Part shown: positions 7,094 to 15,452 of the stretch, one piece after another
Numbering within the stretch: position 1 is the stretch's first letter
Layout: each line of letters begins with the position of its first letter
From: Ciceribacter ferrooxidans
Lineage (GTDB): Bacteria; Pseudomonadota; Alphaproteobacteria; Rhizobiales; Rhizobiaceae
Assembly (NCBI RefSeq): GCF_004137355.1
Contig: NZ_SDVB01000253.1
Location: 434,001-498,000 of the forward strand
Direction of reading: 5' to 3'
DNA: 64,000 nucleotides
Position numbers and translations under genes: made by a program
Notes under the pieces: model-generated
What the model was told of the DNA's origin: nothing
Databases searched by the model: none
What the model saw: the letters and a program-made list of their open reading frames with translations, nothing else

Positions 7094-9225
7094 AGTTTCA
7101 CATGCTTCACCGCGTCTATCTGCTCGCCGGCGTTTCCTACTTCGCCACGGCGCCGGACGTGCTCGCGGACCCGGTTTCGCTGCTCGCAACGGCAATTCAG
7201 GGGTTTCTGCTTTCGAGCACGGCCATCGCCGCAACGGCGACAGGCGCTATTGCAACGATCGCTGCCAATGCGATCGTGATAGGCGGCCTCGCGGCCGTCT
7301 CGCTGCTCGGCGGCCGGCGCGGTGGCGCGATCAAGCCATCCGACGCCAAGTCCACATTCGAAGCGGCCGACAGCTCGGTCATCGAAGGGATCGGCCGCGT
7401 TCGTGTCGGCGGGATGAAAGCTTTCGGCAATACCGACGGCTCGACGCGCTGGCGCCTCGTCGCCCGCCTGCAGGGGCCGATCGACGCGATCGAGGCCTAT
7501 TATGTCGGCGGTCGCGAGGTCGTGGTCGATCCGGACGGCAGCGTCACCAGCCCTCCCTGGCCGAAGCGCAGCGGCGGCAGCTGGATGAAGATCGAGGACA
7601 AGCTCGGCACGGGTTCGGAAACCGCTTGGTCAGCGCTGGTGACGGCCTTCCCGTCGCTCTGGACATCGGCACACCGAGTGCGCGGGATCGCGCAATCGCT
7701 GGTCACCTATTACAATCCGGGCCTTACATCCGGAACCTACCTGAAACTCTATCAGGCGGGCGTGCCAGACACGGAATGGCTGGCGCGCGCCTCAAAAATA
7801 TACGATCCGCGAACAGGTCTGACGGCATGGTCTGACAACGGCATCCTCGCTTGCGCGCACGTGCTGCGGCGCGACCCTGCCTTCGGTTTCGACGGCTTCG
7901 ACTGGGATCTGATCGCCGCATCAGCGAACAAGGCCGACGTGCTGGTTGCGACCAAGACCGGTACGGAAAAGCGCTCGCGCGTCTCCGGTATGTGGGCATG
8001 GGAGAGCGAGCGCGGCGCGACCATGCAGCAGCTGATGGATTCCGCCGGCGTCGTGCTGCGGATGACGGATGCCGGGAAAATCTGGTTTGACCTGATCGAC
8101 GACGTGCCGACATCCGAGATCGATTTCGATCCGATCGACATCGTCGAATATTCGTGGAAATCCGGCCCGGAGGCGGTGGAGCGGCCGAACATCTGCCGGC
8201 TCGAATACTATTCACCAGAGCGTAACTACGACATGGCGGAGATCGACCTTTCCGGCATCGCCTGGGCGCGGGTGCAGGACGAGATCGACCGCTACGGTCC
8301 GAAATATCTCGACATCAAACTGCCGTTCTGCCCCTCTGCATCGCAGGCGCAGCGGATCGCCCGGCGGATGTTCGCGCTTTCCCGCGCCGACAGCGGCGTG
8401 ATGCGGACGAACATGGTGGGGCTGGCGGCCTGGGGGCGGTATTACGGCCAGATCACCGAGCCGGACACCGGGGATATCGAGCTCGTCAGCCTCGCGGCTC
8501 CTGAGATAGACGACGAAGCGGGGCTCGTCGACATTCCCTTCGCGATCTGGCCGACGCTTTCGGCGTGGAACCCGGCCGTAGACGAGGCCGATGCGCCGGA
8601 CGAGGTGCCGGAACTCGGCTATACGTCGGATATCCCGCAGCCGAATGCGCCGACGGCGATGGTGCAGGTGGTCTATCCGGATACATCACGGGAATTCCGC
8701 ATCGGCTTCTCGCTCACCGGAACTTACGACCTCTCGGAGGCGAATTACCGAACCTATACGGGCGCGCTGCCGAACGGCTGGACGGCGATGACCGAGGGGA
8801 CAAATTTCGCTTATGTCGCCGGCGATCTGGAAGGCGTCACGGTCGATTGTCGCGTGCGGATTTTCAACGGGGAGGACGGCAGTCCATTCTCGGAGATCCT
8901 CAATGGCATCGTTGCAATCGACAACACGGCCCCGACCATGCCCGTGGCATCGAGCGGGGGCATAGACGCCGGGACGCTGAATGTGTCCGTCCATGGCACG
9001 AGCCTGAACATGGTGGCGATCCGGATGAGGAAACGGATCTACAACGATATTCTCGGTTGGGGCGACTGGTTCGACGTCGTTACCTATGCCGGACGTCCGA
9101 TGCAGGATCTCAACTTCAGCGATTCTGCCGCATCGCAGGAAGTGCAGTGGCTGCTTCAGTGCCTGACGAGCAACGGCACCGAGGGACCCGGCCTCGTCTA
9201 TCACTATACGCCGCCGGCGCCGTGA
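7090..9225 (+). CDS. Tail tip attachment protein (lambda gpJ / GTA gp15-like)
   Basis: A 711-residue protein. I start it at ATG 7090, which overlaps the previous stop (ATGA) and has GGAG at 7074-7077, rather than at an upstream in-frame ATG at 7021. The N-terminus has a long hydrophobic, membrane-like stretch (residues about 20-75, ending SLLGGRR), as in many J-type proteins of such phages. The centre has the DPRTGLTAWSDNGILACAHVL and PSEIDFDPIDIVEYSWK-like blocks of phage-tail_3 domains, and the end has two fibronectin-like stretches. It would form the tail tip that touches the host. Confidence 0.82.
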   Translation: MKFHMLHRVYLLAGVSYFATAPDVLADPVSLLATAIQGFLLSSTAIAATATGAIATIAANAIVIGGLAAVSLLGGRRGGAIKPSDAKSTFEAADSSVIEGIGRVRVGGMKAFGNTDGSTRWRLVARLQGPIDAIEAYYVGGREVVVDPDGSVTSPPWPKRSGGSWMKIEDKLGTGSETAWSALVTAFPSLWTSAHRVRGIAQSLVTYYNPGLTSGTYLKLYQAGVPDTEWLARASKIYDPRTGLTAWSDNGILACAHVLRRDPAFGFDGFDWDLIAASANKADVLVATKTGTEKRSRVSGMWAWESERGATMQQLMDSAGVVLRMTDAGKIWFDLIDDVPTSEIDFDPIDIVEYSWKSGPEAVERPNICRLEYYSPERNYDMAEIDLSGIAWARVQDEIDRYGPKYLDIKLPFCPSASQAQRIARRMFALSRADSGVMRTNMVGLAAWGRYYGQITEPDTGDIELVSLAAPEIDDEAGLVDIPFAIWPTLSAWNPAVDEADAPDEVPELGYTSDIPQPNAPTAMVQVVYPDTSREFRIGFSLTGTYDLSEANYRTYTGALPNGWTAMTEGTNFAYVAGDLEGVTVDCRVRIFNGEDGSPFSEILNGIVAIDNTAPTMPVASSGGIDAGTLNVSVHGTSLNMVAIRMRKRIYNDILGWGDWFDVVTYAGRPMQDLNFSDSAASQEVQWLLQCLTSNGTEGPGLVYHYTPPAP

Positions 9226-9274
9226 GCCGGTCTGTGTTCGAAAAACAGCACATCAAAACATTATGGAGAGGTAG

Positions 9275-11611
9275 ATGGCGGTCCTGACAAAGGCGGCAGA
9301 GAGCGTGTTTGCGCCCTACAATATCGACGGAACAGCGCGACAAATAGTCCCCGGTGACGCCGCAGTCTGGGGAACAGAGATCGAGACTGTCCTAGACGAC
9401 GGGATCGGCGCGGCGAACGATCGGATCGATGCAATAGAATCCGAAATATCGGTTATCGACGGCCGTATTGATGCTATCGAGTCGATTGCCACATCAGGCG
9501 CCCAATGGAAACAGCCGGTTGCGGTTTCCACAACTGCAAATATCACTCTTTCCGGCGAGCAGACGATTGACGGTATCACGACTAGTGCAAGTCGTGTTCT
9601 CGTCAAGAACAATACGACCGCATCGCAAAACGGCATTTGGGTGACGGGGTCTGGGGCGTGGACAAGAGCAACAGACGCCGATTCAGCCGCGGAAATCCTC
9701 GGAATGGCCGTCTACGTTACGGGCGGAACAGCAAATGGTGGAAAGCAGTTCATCTGCACCACGCCTGCGACTATCGTCGTCGGAACTACTGCGCTGACGT
9801 TTCAGCAGATATCCGATCAGTCTGCACTGAATGCAAATCTTTCGTCTGTTACGAACACCGTCAGCAATTTTTCGGCGCATGCAAATCTGTTTCGCAATGG
9901 TAATCTAGCCAATGACGGAGATGGTGTTAAGTTATTCTCGCCAGACGCTGGAATCTACTCTGCGTATAGCGCGCGGTTCAACAAGTGTGACAGCCAGGTA
10001 ATAGCTGACCTTGGATGCACGACGGCGATATATGTCCCTGCGTCCCTCGGCGGAAACGGCAACCTCGTTATCCAGGAGGTTAACCTCGTTGGTGGCTACA
10101 TTCTGGTATCGATGCTGGTTCATTCCAGCGCTGTGAACTGGACGTTCGGAAATGCAAACGGTCTGCAGGTTTATGCTAGGTATTCCGATGGAACGAACGT
10201 CACAATCATGTCATCCAACGGGACGTTGACACATACAGACCTCGGATCGAATACGCGGCGATACACCGGCACGATCGCGCTCAATGCGGCAAAGACATGT
10301 GTGCGGATCGACGCCGGACTCAATGATGCTGGAACACGCACAGCAAATTTCTACATTACTGGGTTTTGGGCATCATGGTCGCTCGCACAAATCACGCTCA
10401 ACCAGACTGCCTATCCGAATTGGACGGCATCCGTTCCTGATGTCCAGTCTCTGCAGAAGGAATCAGCCGACAATACGTCTCGCTTGGCGAGGTTGGTGTT
10501 TGACGCTCTCAGCACGGATATCGCCAATCCACTTTGGAGCGTCATTGTTACGCTGATCGGCGATTCAATTACCTGGGGACTCGGAACATCAGATGCCGGC
10601 GTTTCAGAGCCACGGGCTCACTCGCTGAGTGACCCGCGTGACGTGCTTACGAGTTCCTCATGGGCGAACAAACTCGGAAGATGGCTCGGGTACAAGGTAT
10701 GCAACCAGGAGAATTTCAGCAACCCGGCACCAGGCGTCAGGCAATATCGTCAGTCACATCTCATCGCGCCATGGGACAATCCAAACGTGACGGTTAACCT
10801 TTCCACCGGCGCTCCGAAGCCGAAGACGTCTACTGCCGCGAGTGGTGGAAAATTATACCGCTACACGAGCGTTCCGCCATCAAACGAAATGCAGTTCACA
10901 TTTTTTGGTGATGAGATAACAGTCTGGTTCACCACAATCGGGGATGACCCGAGCGCAACGTTTACGGTCTATGTCGACGGATCCGCGGTGGCGACTGTCA
11001 GCCATTATGGAGTTCCTGCGGCATATTCACAATCCTATATGATCTCTGCTGCGCTCGGTAAGCATGTCGTCAGAGTGGTGAACAACTCTGCGACACAGAA
11101 TCTCCGTATCGAGGCGCTGGAACACAACAGAATCTGCCGTGTGGTCAATCAGGGCATCATCGGCACGATGTCTACCGAATGGGTGCCGACTGGAACCCTC
11201 TTGGCCGATGGTCTCACGGCGGACTCCAACCACGTCGTCATTCAGCTCGGAACAAACGATAGAGGTCATACGACACAACCGAGGGCTCCACAGCAGATCA
11301 TCGATAGCCTCACGACTATCATAACATGGATCGGTGAAAACAGGCCAAATGCCAACATTGCCCTGATGGCGCCACCGCAGGCGATCGGAACGAGCGAAGA
11401 AGGCGGCGGCGGCACCTATTACTATTCGACTGCTGAGGTTTCCCAGGCAATTGCCATGGTTGCAAGGAGACTTGGTTTACCATTCCTTGATAACTATGCC
11501 ATGACCGCACAGCTTGGCATCAATGGGGACACGTTCCTGTCGGATAACCTGCACCCGAATGATTTCGGCCATTCTGAGATGTTCAAGAGTATCGTCAGGT
11601 TTATTTCCTAG
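9275..11611 (+). CDS. Tail fibre with C-terminal SGNH hydrolase domain
   Basis: A 778-residue protein. Residues 1-75 carry heptad-like repeats (RIDAIESEISVIDGRIDAIES); residues about 80-185 match a common tail fibre module (NGIWVTGSGAWTRATDAD...). From about 420 on lies an SGNH/GDSL hydrolase: GDSIT with Ser431, GTND with Asn661 and DNLHPND with Asp757 and His760. A carbohydrate-binding-like insert lies between blocks. The domain probably removes acetyl groups from host surface sugar. The DNA is clearly more AT-rich than its neighbours and codon use shifts, which suggests recent exchange of the host-range gene. Confidence 0.85.
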   Translation: MAVLTKAAESVFAPYNIDGTARQIVPGDAAVWGTEIETVLDDGIGAANDRIDAIESEISVIDGRIDAIESIATSGAQWKQPVAVSTTANITLSGEQTIDGITTSASRVLVKNNTTASQNGIWVTGSGAWTRATDADSAAEILGMAVYVTGGTANGGKQFICTTPATIVVGTTALTFQQISDQSALNANLSSVTNTVSNFSAHANLFRNGNLANDGDGVKLFSPDAGIYSAYSARFNKCDSQVIADLGCTTAIYVPASLGGNGNLVIQEVNLVGGYILVSMLVHSSAVNWTFGNANGLQVYARYSDGTNVTIMSSNGTLTHTDLGSNTRRYTGTIALNAAKTCVRIDAGLNDAGTRTANFYITGFWASWSLAQITLNQTAYPNWTASVPDVQSLQKESADNTSRLARLVFDALSTDIANPLWSVIVTLIGDSITWGLGTSDAGVSEPRAHSLSDPRDVLTSSSWANKLGRWLGYKVCNQENFSNPAPGVRQYRQSHLIAPWDNPNVTVNLSTGAPKPKTSTAASGGKLYRYTSVPPSNEMQFTFFGDEITVWFTTIGDDPSATFTVYVDGSAVATVSHYGVPAAYSQSYMISAALGKHVVRVVNNSATQNLRIEALEHNRICRVVNQGIIGTMSTEWVPTGTLLADGLTADSNHVVIQLGTNDRGHTTQPRAPQQIIDSLTTIITWIGENRPNANIALMAPPQAIGTSEEGGGGTYYYSTAEVSQAIAMVARRLGLPFLDNYAMTAQLGINGDTFLSDNLHPNDFGHSEMFKSIVRFIS

Positions 11612-11675
11612 ACGCGCTTCGTCCATCTGCATCATGCGAGCCAGCTTCCGCTAACCACTATATCAGGATACATCC

Positions 11676-12659
11676 ATGACCGGAATCATCTCGCCGGCGC
11701 AGCTGCGCGCGGCTGCAAAATCGCGCGTGAACGAGGCTAACATGACTTCGCTTCTCGTGGCGCTCGACAAATACGGCGCCAAGGTCGGGCTCGACCGGCC
11801 GCATCGGCTGGCGCAGTTTCTCGCCCAGGTGATGCACGAGAGCGGGGATTTTCGCTACGATCGCGAGATCTGGGGCCCGACGAAGGCGCAGGCGCGCTAT
11901 GACACGCGCACCGACATCGGCAACACGCCGGCGAAGGACGGCGACGGCAAGAAATTCCTGGGCCGGACTGCGATGCAGATCACCGGCCGCGGCAACTATG
12001 TCGCCTTTCGAGACTGGTGCCGGTCGATCGGCCTCGACCCGCCGGATTTCGAGAAGCAGCCGGAGCTGATCAACACCGATCCCTGGGAGGGCCTCGGGCC
12101 GCTCTGGTACTGGGACAAGGGCAACCCGACCGGCAAGTCGCTCAACGTCCTCGCCGATCGCGGCGACGTGGAGACGATCACCAAGCGGATCAACGGCGGA
12201 AAGACCAACTTTGCCGACCGGGTGGAGCGGCTGACGCGGGTTTCGCTGGTGCTGCTCGGCTACCATGCAAGCGAGGTCAGGACATTCCAGAAGGCGGCCG
12301 GCATCGAGGTCGACGGCGATGTCGGGCCGGAGACGCGGGCGGCGCTGCAAAAGGCGCTGCTGGCGCTGACACCCGGCGAGGCGGCGCGGCCGGAGGTGAG
12401 CGCATCCCCCGTCGTCGAGGAAAAGCCCGTCCTGCCGCCGAAGGTGGAGAGGGAGGTGAAGACGAAGGCCGACCGCACGAGCTGGCTCGTCGCGCTCGGC
12501 GGCTCTATCGGCACGACCATGACCGGGCTGCTCGGCGCGCAGTGGCAGACGGTGCTCGCGATCGGCGGTGTCTCGCTCGTCGCGCTCGCGCTGATCATCC
12601 TCCTGCGCGGGCAGATCATGGCCGCGGTGCGCGAAATCCGTGCCGGCGTGGAGGGCTGA
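11676..12659 (+). CDS. GH19 endolysin with peptidoglycan-binding domain and membrane tail
   Basis: A 327-residue lysis enzyme. Residues 1-190 form a GH19 chitinase-like lysozyme: QVMHESGDFRYDREIWGP holds the two likely catalytic Glu (E55, E64), and GRTAMQITGRGNY follows. Residues about 192-226 form a PG_binding_1 repeat (VRTFQKAAGIEVDGDVGPET). A charged Pro-rich linker leads to two hydrophobic segments (about 270-288 and 292-311). No signal peptide. The membrane tail is unusual for a soluble endolysin; it could tether the enzyme or act as a built-in holin. Confidence 0.85.
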   Translation: MTGIISPAQLRAAAKSRVNEANMTSLLVALDKYGAKVGLDRPHRLAQFLAQVMHESGDFRYDREIWGPTKAQARYDTRTDIGNTPAKDGDGKKFLGRTAMQITGRGNYVAFRDWCRSIGLDPPDFEKQPELINTDPWEGLGPLWYWDKGNPTGKSLNVLADRGDVETITKRINGGKTNFADRVERLTRVSLVLLGYHASEVRTFQKAAGIEVDGDVGPETRAALQKALLALTPGEAARPEVSASPVVEEKPVLPPKVEREVKTKADRTSWLVALGGSIGTTMTGLLGAQWQTVLAIGGVSLVALALIILLRGQIMAAVREIRAGVEG

Positions 12660-12662
12660 CCG

Positions 12663-12845
12663 ATGGCTGATTTCATTATCCCGATCATGCTGATCGTCGG
12701 CGGCGTGTGCTGGTCATTCCTGCGCATGTATGCCGACATGATGCGGCCGGTTCCCCTCGGCTGGGGGCCGGGTTATGCCGGGCCGGCTGCGGCGCTCGCC
12801 GGCGTGGCGTGGCTCGCGCATTCGGTTTCCGGATTGATCGGCTAA
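12663..12845 (+). CDS. Small membrane protein, holin-like
   Basis: A 60-residue protein starting three bases after the endolysin stop. It has two hydrophobic helices (IIPIMLIVGGVCWSFLRMY and AAALAGVAWLAHSVSGLIG) separated by a short Pro/Gly turn, and few charges. Size, topology and place in the lysis cassette suggest a class II type holin. There is no family motif that proves it. Confidence 0.6.
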   Translation: MADFIIPIMLIVGGVCWSFLRMYADMMRPVPLGWGPGYAGPAAALAGVAWLAHSVSGLIG

Positions 12846-12872
12846 GCGGTGACACACTCAAGAGGGATTGCC

Positions 12873-13187
12873 ATGTCTGAAATTCGAACTCCACCGGTGA
12901 CGGCGGTTCTTTTCGAGGATCGCGACGATTTCTTTCGATCGGATATCGCCGGCTCCATCCATATCGCGCGCCATGAAGACGATCCGAAGGAAGTGTCGTT
13001 CTGGTATCGCTGCCCTTGCGGCTGCGGCGCCAAAGCACCGCTTTCGGCCGGGGACGGATACAAGCCAGTCGATGGCCCGTCGTGGACGTGGAACGGATCA
13101 ACGACCGCGCCGACTCTCACGCCGAGCGTGCATCACGTCGGACACTGGCATGGATGGCTGACCGACGGAGTTTGGAAATCATGCTGA
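12873..13187 (+). CDS. DUF6527 family protein in the lysis cassette
   Basis: A 104-residue protein. I start it at ATG 12873, which has AGAGGGA just before it, rather than at the in-frame GTG 12849. The core has FWYRCPCGCGAK, a Cys cluster that looks like a metal site, then PSWTWNGSTTAPTLTPSV and a closing HxHGWLTDGVWKSC. This matches DUF6527 as I remember it. Its role is unknown. The end overlaps the next gene by seven bases, so it is part of the lysis operon. Confidence 0.6.
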   Translation: MSEIRTPPVTAVLFEDRDDFFRSDIAGSIHIARHEDDPKEVSFWYRCPCGCGAKAPLSAGDGYKPVDGPSWTWNGSTTAPTLTPSVHHVGHWHGWLTDGVWKSC

Positions 13188-13438
13188 CGTTTGGAATCGC
13201 GGATTACCTAAAACTCGGCGTCGCCGCGCTGGCCGGCGCGCTGCTCGTTTCCGGGCCGCTCTATCTCGCCGGACGGAGCGACGGGAAGGACGCCGGCCGA
13301 CTCGAAGCGGCGAAAGAGGCCGGGCAGCGCATCACGCAAATGGAGAAGAACAATGCGGAGTTCAATCGTCTTTCGGATCGCGATCAGTGTCTTGTGTTCA
13401 TGCATGACAGCGGCCTGCCAGCCGAGGCTTGCGACTAA
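13181..13438 (+). CDS. Inner-membrane spanin-like protein (Rz-like)
   Basis: An 85-residue protein with ATG at 13181, overlapping the previous stop. One N-terminal membrane helix (LGVAALAGALLVSGPLYLAG, residues about 11-30) is followed by a charged helical stretch (DAGRLEAAKEAGQRITQMEKNNAEFN). This is the layout of an i-spanin, which sits in the inner membrane with its helix in the periplasm. A second gene with a lipoprotein signal starts inside it in another frame, which is the classic Rz/Rz1 arrangement. Confidence 0.6.
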   Translation: MLTFGIADYLKLGVAALAGALLVSGPLYLAGRSDGKDAGRLEAAKEAGQRITQMEKNNAEFNRLSDRDQCLVFMHDSGLPAEACD

Positions 13439-13571
13439 CGGCGCCGGCTATCAGTTCGTGCGGTTTGCCGATCCCGCTGCGGCGCGGGCGGCATCGCAGG
13501 ACGCGACGGCTGGGCCGTCGATCGCCTCCAACAACCGCCAGTGCGCGCGCGATGCGGCTTGCCGGAAGTGA
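13353..13571 (+). CDS. Outer-membrane spanin-like lipoprotein (Rz1-like), nested start
   Basis: A 72-residue protein that starts in a different frame inside the Rz-like gene (86 bases shared). GGAGAAG at 13342-13348 gives a good ribosome site. It begins with a signal peptide ending CMTAAC, a lipobox with Cys at residue 22, so the mature form would be a 51-residue lipoprotein. It is less Pro-rich than lambda Rz1, which leaves doubt. Role would be to fuse outer and inner membrane at the end of lysis. Confidence 0.55.
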   Translation: MRSSIVFRIAISVLCSCMTAACQPRLATNGAGYQFVRFADPAAARAASQDATAGPSIASNNRQCARDAACRK

Positions 13572-13621
13572 CTTTCGCCGATCGAACCACGGACCATCTC
13601 GAAGATTGAAGGGGCAGGGGC

Positions 13622-14002
13622 TTGAGCGAGGACAGCGATATGACCACAGTGAAGGCGCCAGCCTGGAAATGGGAGTGGAACCTCAACACGATCGTGATCC
13701 TGATCGGGTTCGCCGGCGGGATTGCCGCATGGGGAGCGACCTGGGCGCGGCTGACGGATGGGCAATCCGCCAATCGCGCCGCGATCGACCGGATCGACAA
13801 GCGCGTGACGAGCCTCGAGGCGCTGCCGCGGCTGATCGACAATCACGAATTCCGCATCGGCAATGTCGAGAAACAGGCGACCGATTCGGCGACGGCCATG
13901 CGGGCGGTGGAAAGCACGCTCAACAGCCTCGCCACAGACATGCGGGTGACCCGCGAGATCCTGCAGCGGATCGAGGCAAGCCAGAGCGGGCGGGTGCGGT
14001 GA
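13622..14002 (+). CDS. Phage membrane/coiled-coil protein (XhlA-like layout)
   Basis: A 126-residue protein when started at TTG 13622 (AAGGGG upstream); ATG 13640 with GAGGA before it is an alternative (120 residues). One membrane helix near residues 22-42 (TIVILIGFAGGIAAWGATWA) is followed by a long heptad-rich helix (RAAIDRIDKRVTSLEAL, then MRAVESTLNSLATDM). Such proteins occur at the end of lysis cassettes; they are often annotated as haemolysin XhlA-like or unknown. It is the last gene before the attachment site. Confidence 0.6.
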   Translation: MSEDSDMTTVKAPAWKWEWNLNTIVILIGFAGGIAAWGATWARLTDGQSANRAAIDRIDKRVTSLEALPRLIDNHEFRIGNVEKQATDSATAMRAVESTLNSLATDMRVTREILQRIEASQSGRVR

Positions 14003-14084
14003 GTGTGCGGAAACAGACACGCTCCATAGGCATCATGAAAAATCTTGAGTGACACGCCGCATTGTGATTACTCACCGTTCTCGA

Positions 14085-14131
14085 AGCTTCCCAAGCTGAA
14101 TACGAGGGTTCGATTCCCTTCACCCGCTCCA
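14085..14131 (+). other. Prophage attachment site: 3' part of a tRNA-Gly(CCC) gene
   Basis: The 47 bases match the anticodon loop to CCA end of tRNA-Gly(CCC): AGCTTCCCAAGCT with the CCC anticodon at 14090-14092, the T arm with GGGTTCGATTCCC, and the CACCCGCTCCA acceptor end. The 5' half (acceptor, D arm, start of the anticodon stem) is missing, and the sequence to the left is unrelated. This is the duplicated 3' end left when a phage integrates into a tRNA gene. The intact tRNA should lie at the far left end of the prophage, outside the window. Confidence 0.85.
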
Positions 14132-14140
14132 GCTTCTTCC

Positions 14141-15379
14141 TTACCCTGCGTCGTTCCTGCGTTCCGTGCGTCTTCCGCGTTGCCCTGTCCGCAAGGCGGC
14201 GAGGCCGAATAGCGTGCAAAGCGTGAACACGGCGCCACCCAGGAATGTGCCCTCCGCGCCGGCGAGGTCCCATAGGCCGCCGGCGATCATGCTGGCGGCA
14301 AGCAGCGCCATTCCGGTAATGAGGTTGAACATTCCGAATGCCGTGCCGCGCAGCTCGGCCGGCGCCGTGTCGGCGACGAGTGCCGAGAGGAGCCCTTGGG
14401 TGAAGCCCATGTGCAGACCCCAGAGCGTCGCTCCGGCAGCCAGCCCGATCAAGCCGGAGCTGAACGCCAGGACAAGATCCGCGGCAAGCAGCAGGAAAAG
14501 TCCGGCGACCAAAAGGGTCATGCGGTCCATCCTGTCCGACAGGGCACCCGCCGGATAGGCGGAAAGCGTGTAGGCGACGTTCATGACCACCATCACCAGC
14601 GGCACGAATGCAATGGGAAGGCCGATATCTTGCCCCTTGAGCACCAGGAAGGCTTCGCTGAAGCGCGCCAGGGTGAAGGCCGTCGCAACCGCGACGATCT
14701 TCCAATAGGCCGTTCCGAGACGAACGAGTTCGGCACGGCGGAGCGGCATGCGTGCGGTCCGTCGTGCGGCGATGTTCGGTGGCTCTCTCACCGCAAACAT
14801 TATGAGCCCGGCCGAGAGAAACGCCGGAGCGACGGCGATCCAGAAGACGGCCGTGAAGTTGTCGGCGAAGAGCCACATGAAGAGGATGGCGAAGAGCGGC
14901 CCGAGGAGTGCGCCGAGGGTGTCGAGCGACTGTCTGAGACCGAAGCTTGCGCCTCTGAGCTCAGGAGATGCGATGTCGGCGACCAGGGCGTCACGCGGCG
15001 CGCCGCGAATGCCTTTGCCGATCCGGTCGACGAAGCGGGCCGCAACCAGCCATCCGATATTCGGTGCGAGCGGGAAGACCGGTTTGGTCACGGCGGCGAG
15101 TGCATAGCCGAAGGCGGCAAGCAGCTTGCGTTTGCCGAGCCAGTCGCTGAGAGCGCCGGAGAAAACCTTCGTGATGGAGGCAGTCGCCTCGGCGATCCCT
15201 TCGATGACACCGACGGCAAGGGTCGATGCGCCGAGCGTCCCGACGAGATAGAGCGGTAGCAGGGCGTGGATCATCTCGGATGAGACATCCATGAACAGGG
15301 AGACGAAGCCTATGGTCCAGACGGCGCCGGGCACGCGTTTCCAGGTGCCCCAGGCGGACCCTGCCTGTTCTTCTCCCAT
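14141..15379 (-). CDS. MFS transporter
   Basis: A 412-residue membrane protein of the major facilitator superfamily with about 12 hydrophobic helices. After helix 2 the loop reads GALSDWLGKRK, the usual MFS signature, and it recurs in the second half as GALSDRMDRM. The segment DRIGKGIRGAPRDALVAD is typical of a group of small-molecule exporters. I start it at ATG 15379, which has AGGAGAAGGGC just before it; a longer frame reaches 15466. Substrate cannot be told. It ends ten bases from the tRNA scar and is the first host gene right of the prophage. Confidence 0.8.
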   Translation of the reverse strand: MGEEQAGSAWGTWKRVPGAVWTIGFVSLFMDVSSEMIHALLPLYLVGTLGASTLAVGVIEGIAEATASITKVFSGALSDWLGKRKLLAAFGYALAAVTKPVFPLAPNIGWLVAARFVDRIGKGIRGAPRDALVADIASPELRGASFGLRQSLDTLGALLGPLFAILFMWLFADNFTAVFWIAVAPAFLSAGLIMFAVREPPNIAARRTARMPLRRAELVRLGTAYWKIVAVATAFTLARFSEAFLVLKGQDIGLPIAFVPLVMVVMNVAYTLSAYPAGALSDRMDRMTLLVAGLFLLLAADLVLAFSSGLIGLAAGATLWGLHMGFTQGLLSALVADTAPAELRGTAFGMFNLITGMALLAASMIAGGLWDLAGAEGTFLGGAVFTLCTLFGLAALRTGQRGRRTERRNDAG

Positions 15380-15452
15380 GCCCTTCTCCTTTTGCCGGCA
15401 TGTGATCTTCACGCTCGCCTGCGCGCATCCTTCGCGGCAGCGCCTTTGACAG

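Noticed and set aside
13920-14876. A 318-codon minus-strand frame containing VKGIEPSYSAWEA
   Set aside because: This string is the well-known false translation of the antisense of tRNA-Gly. The rest is a shadow of the MFS gene.
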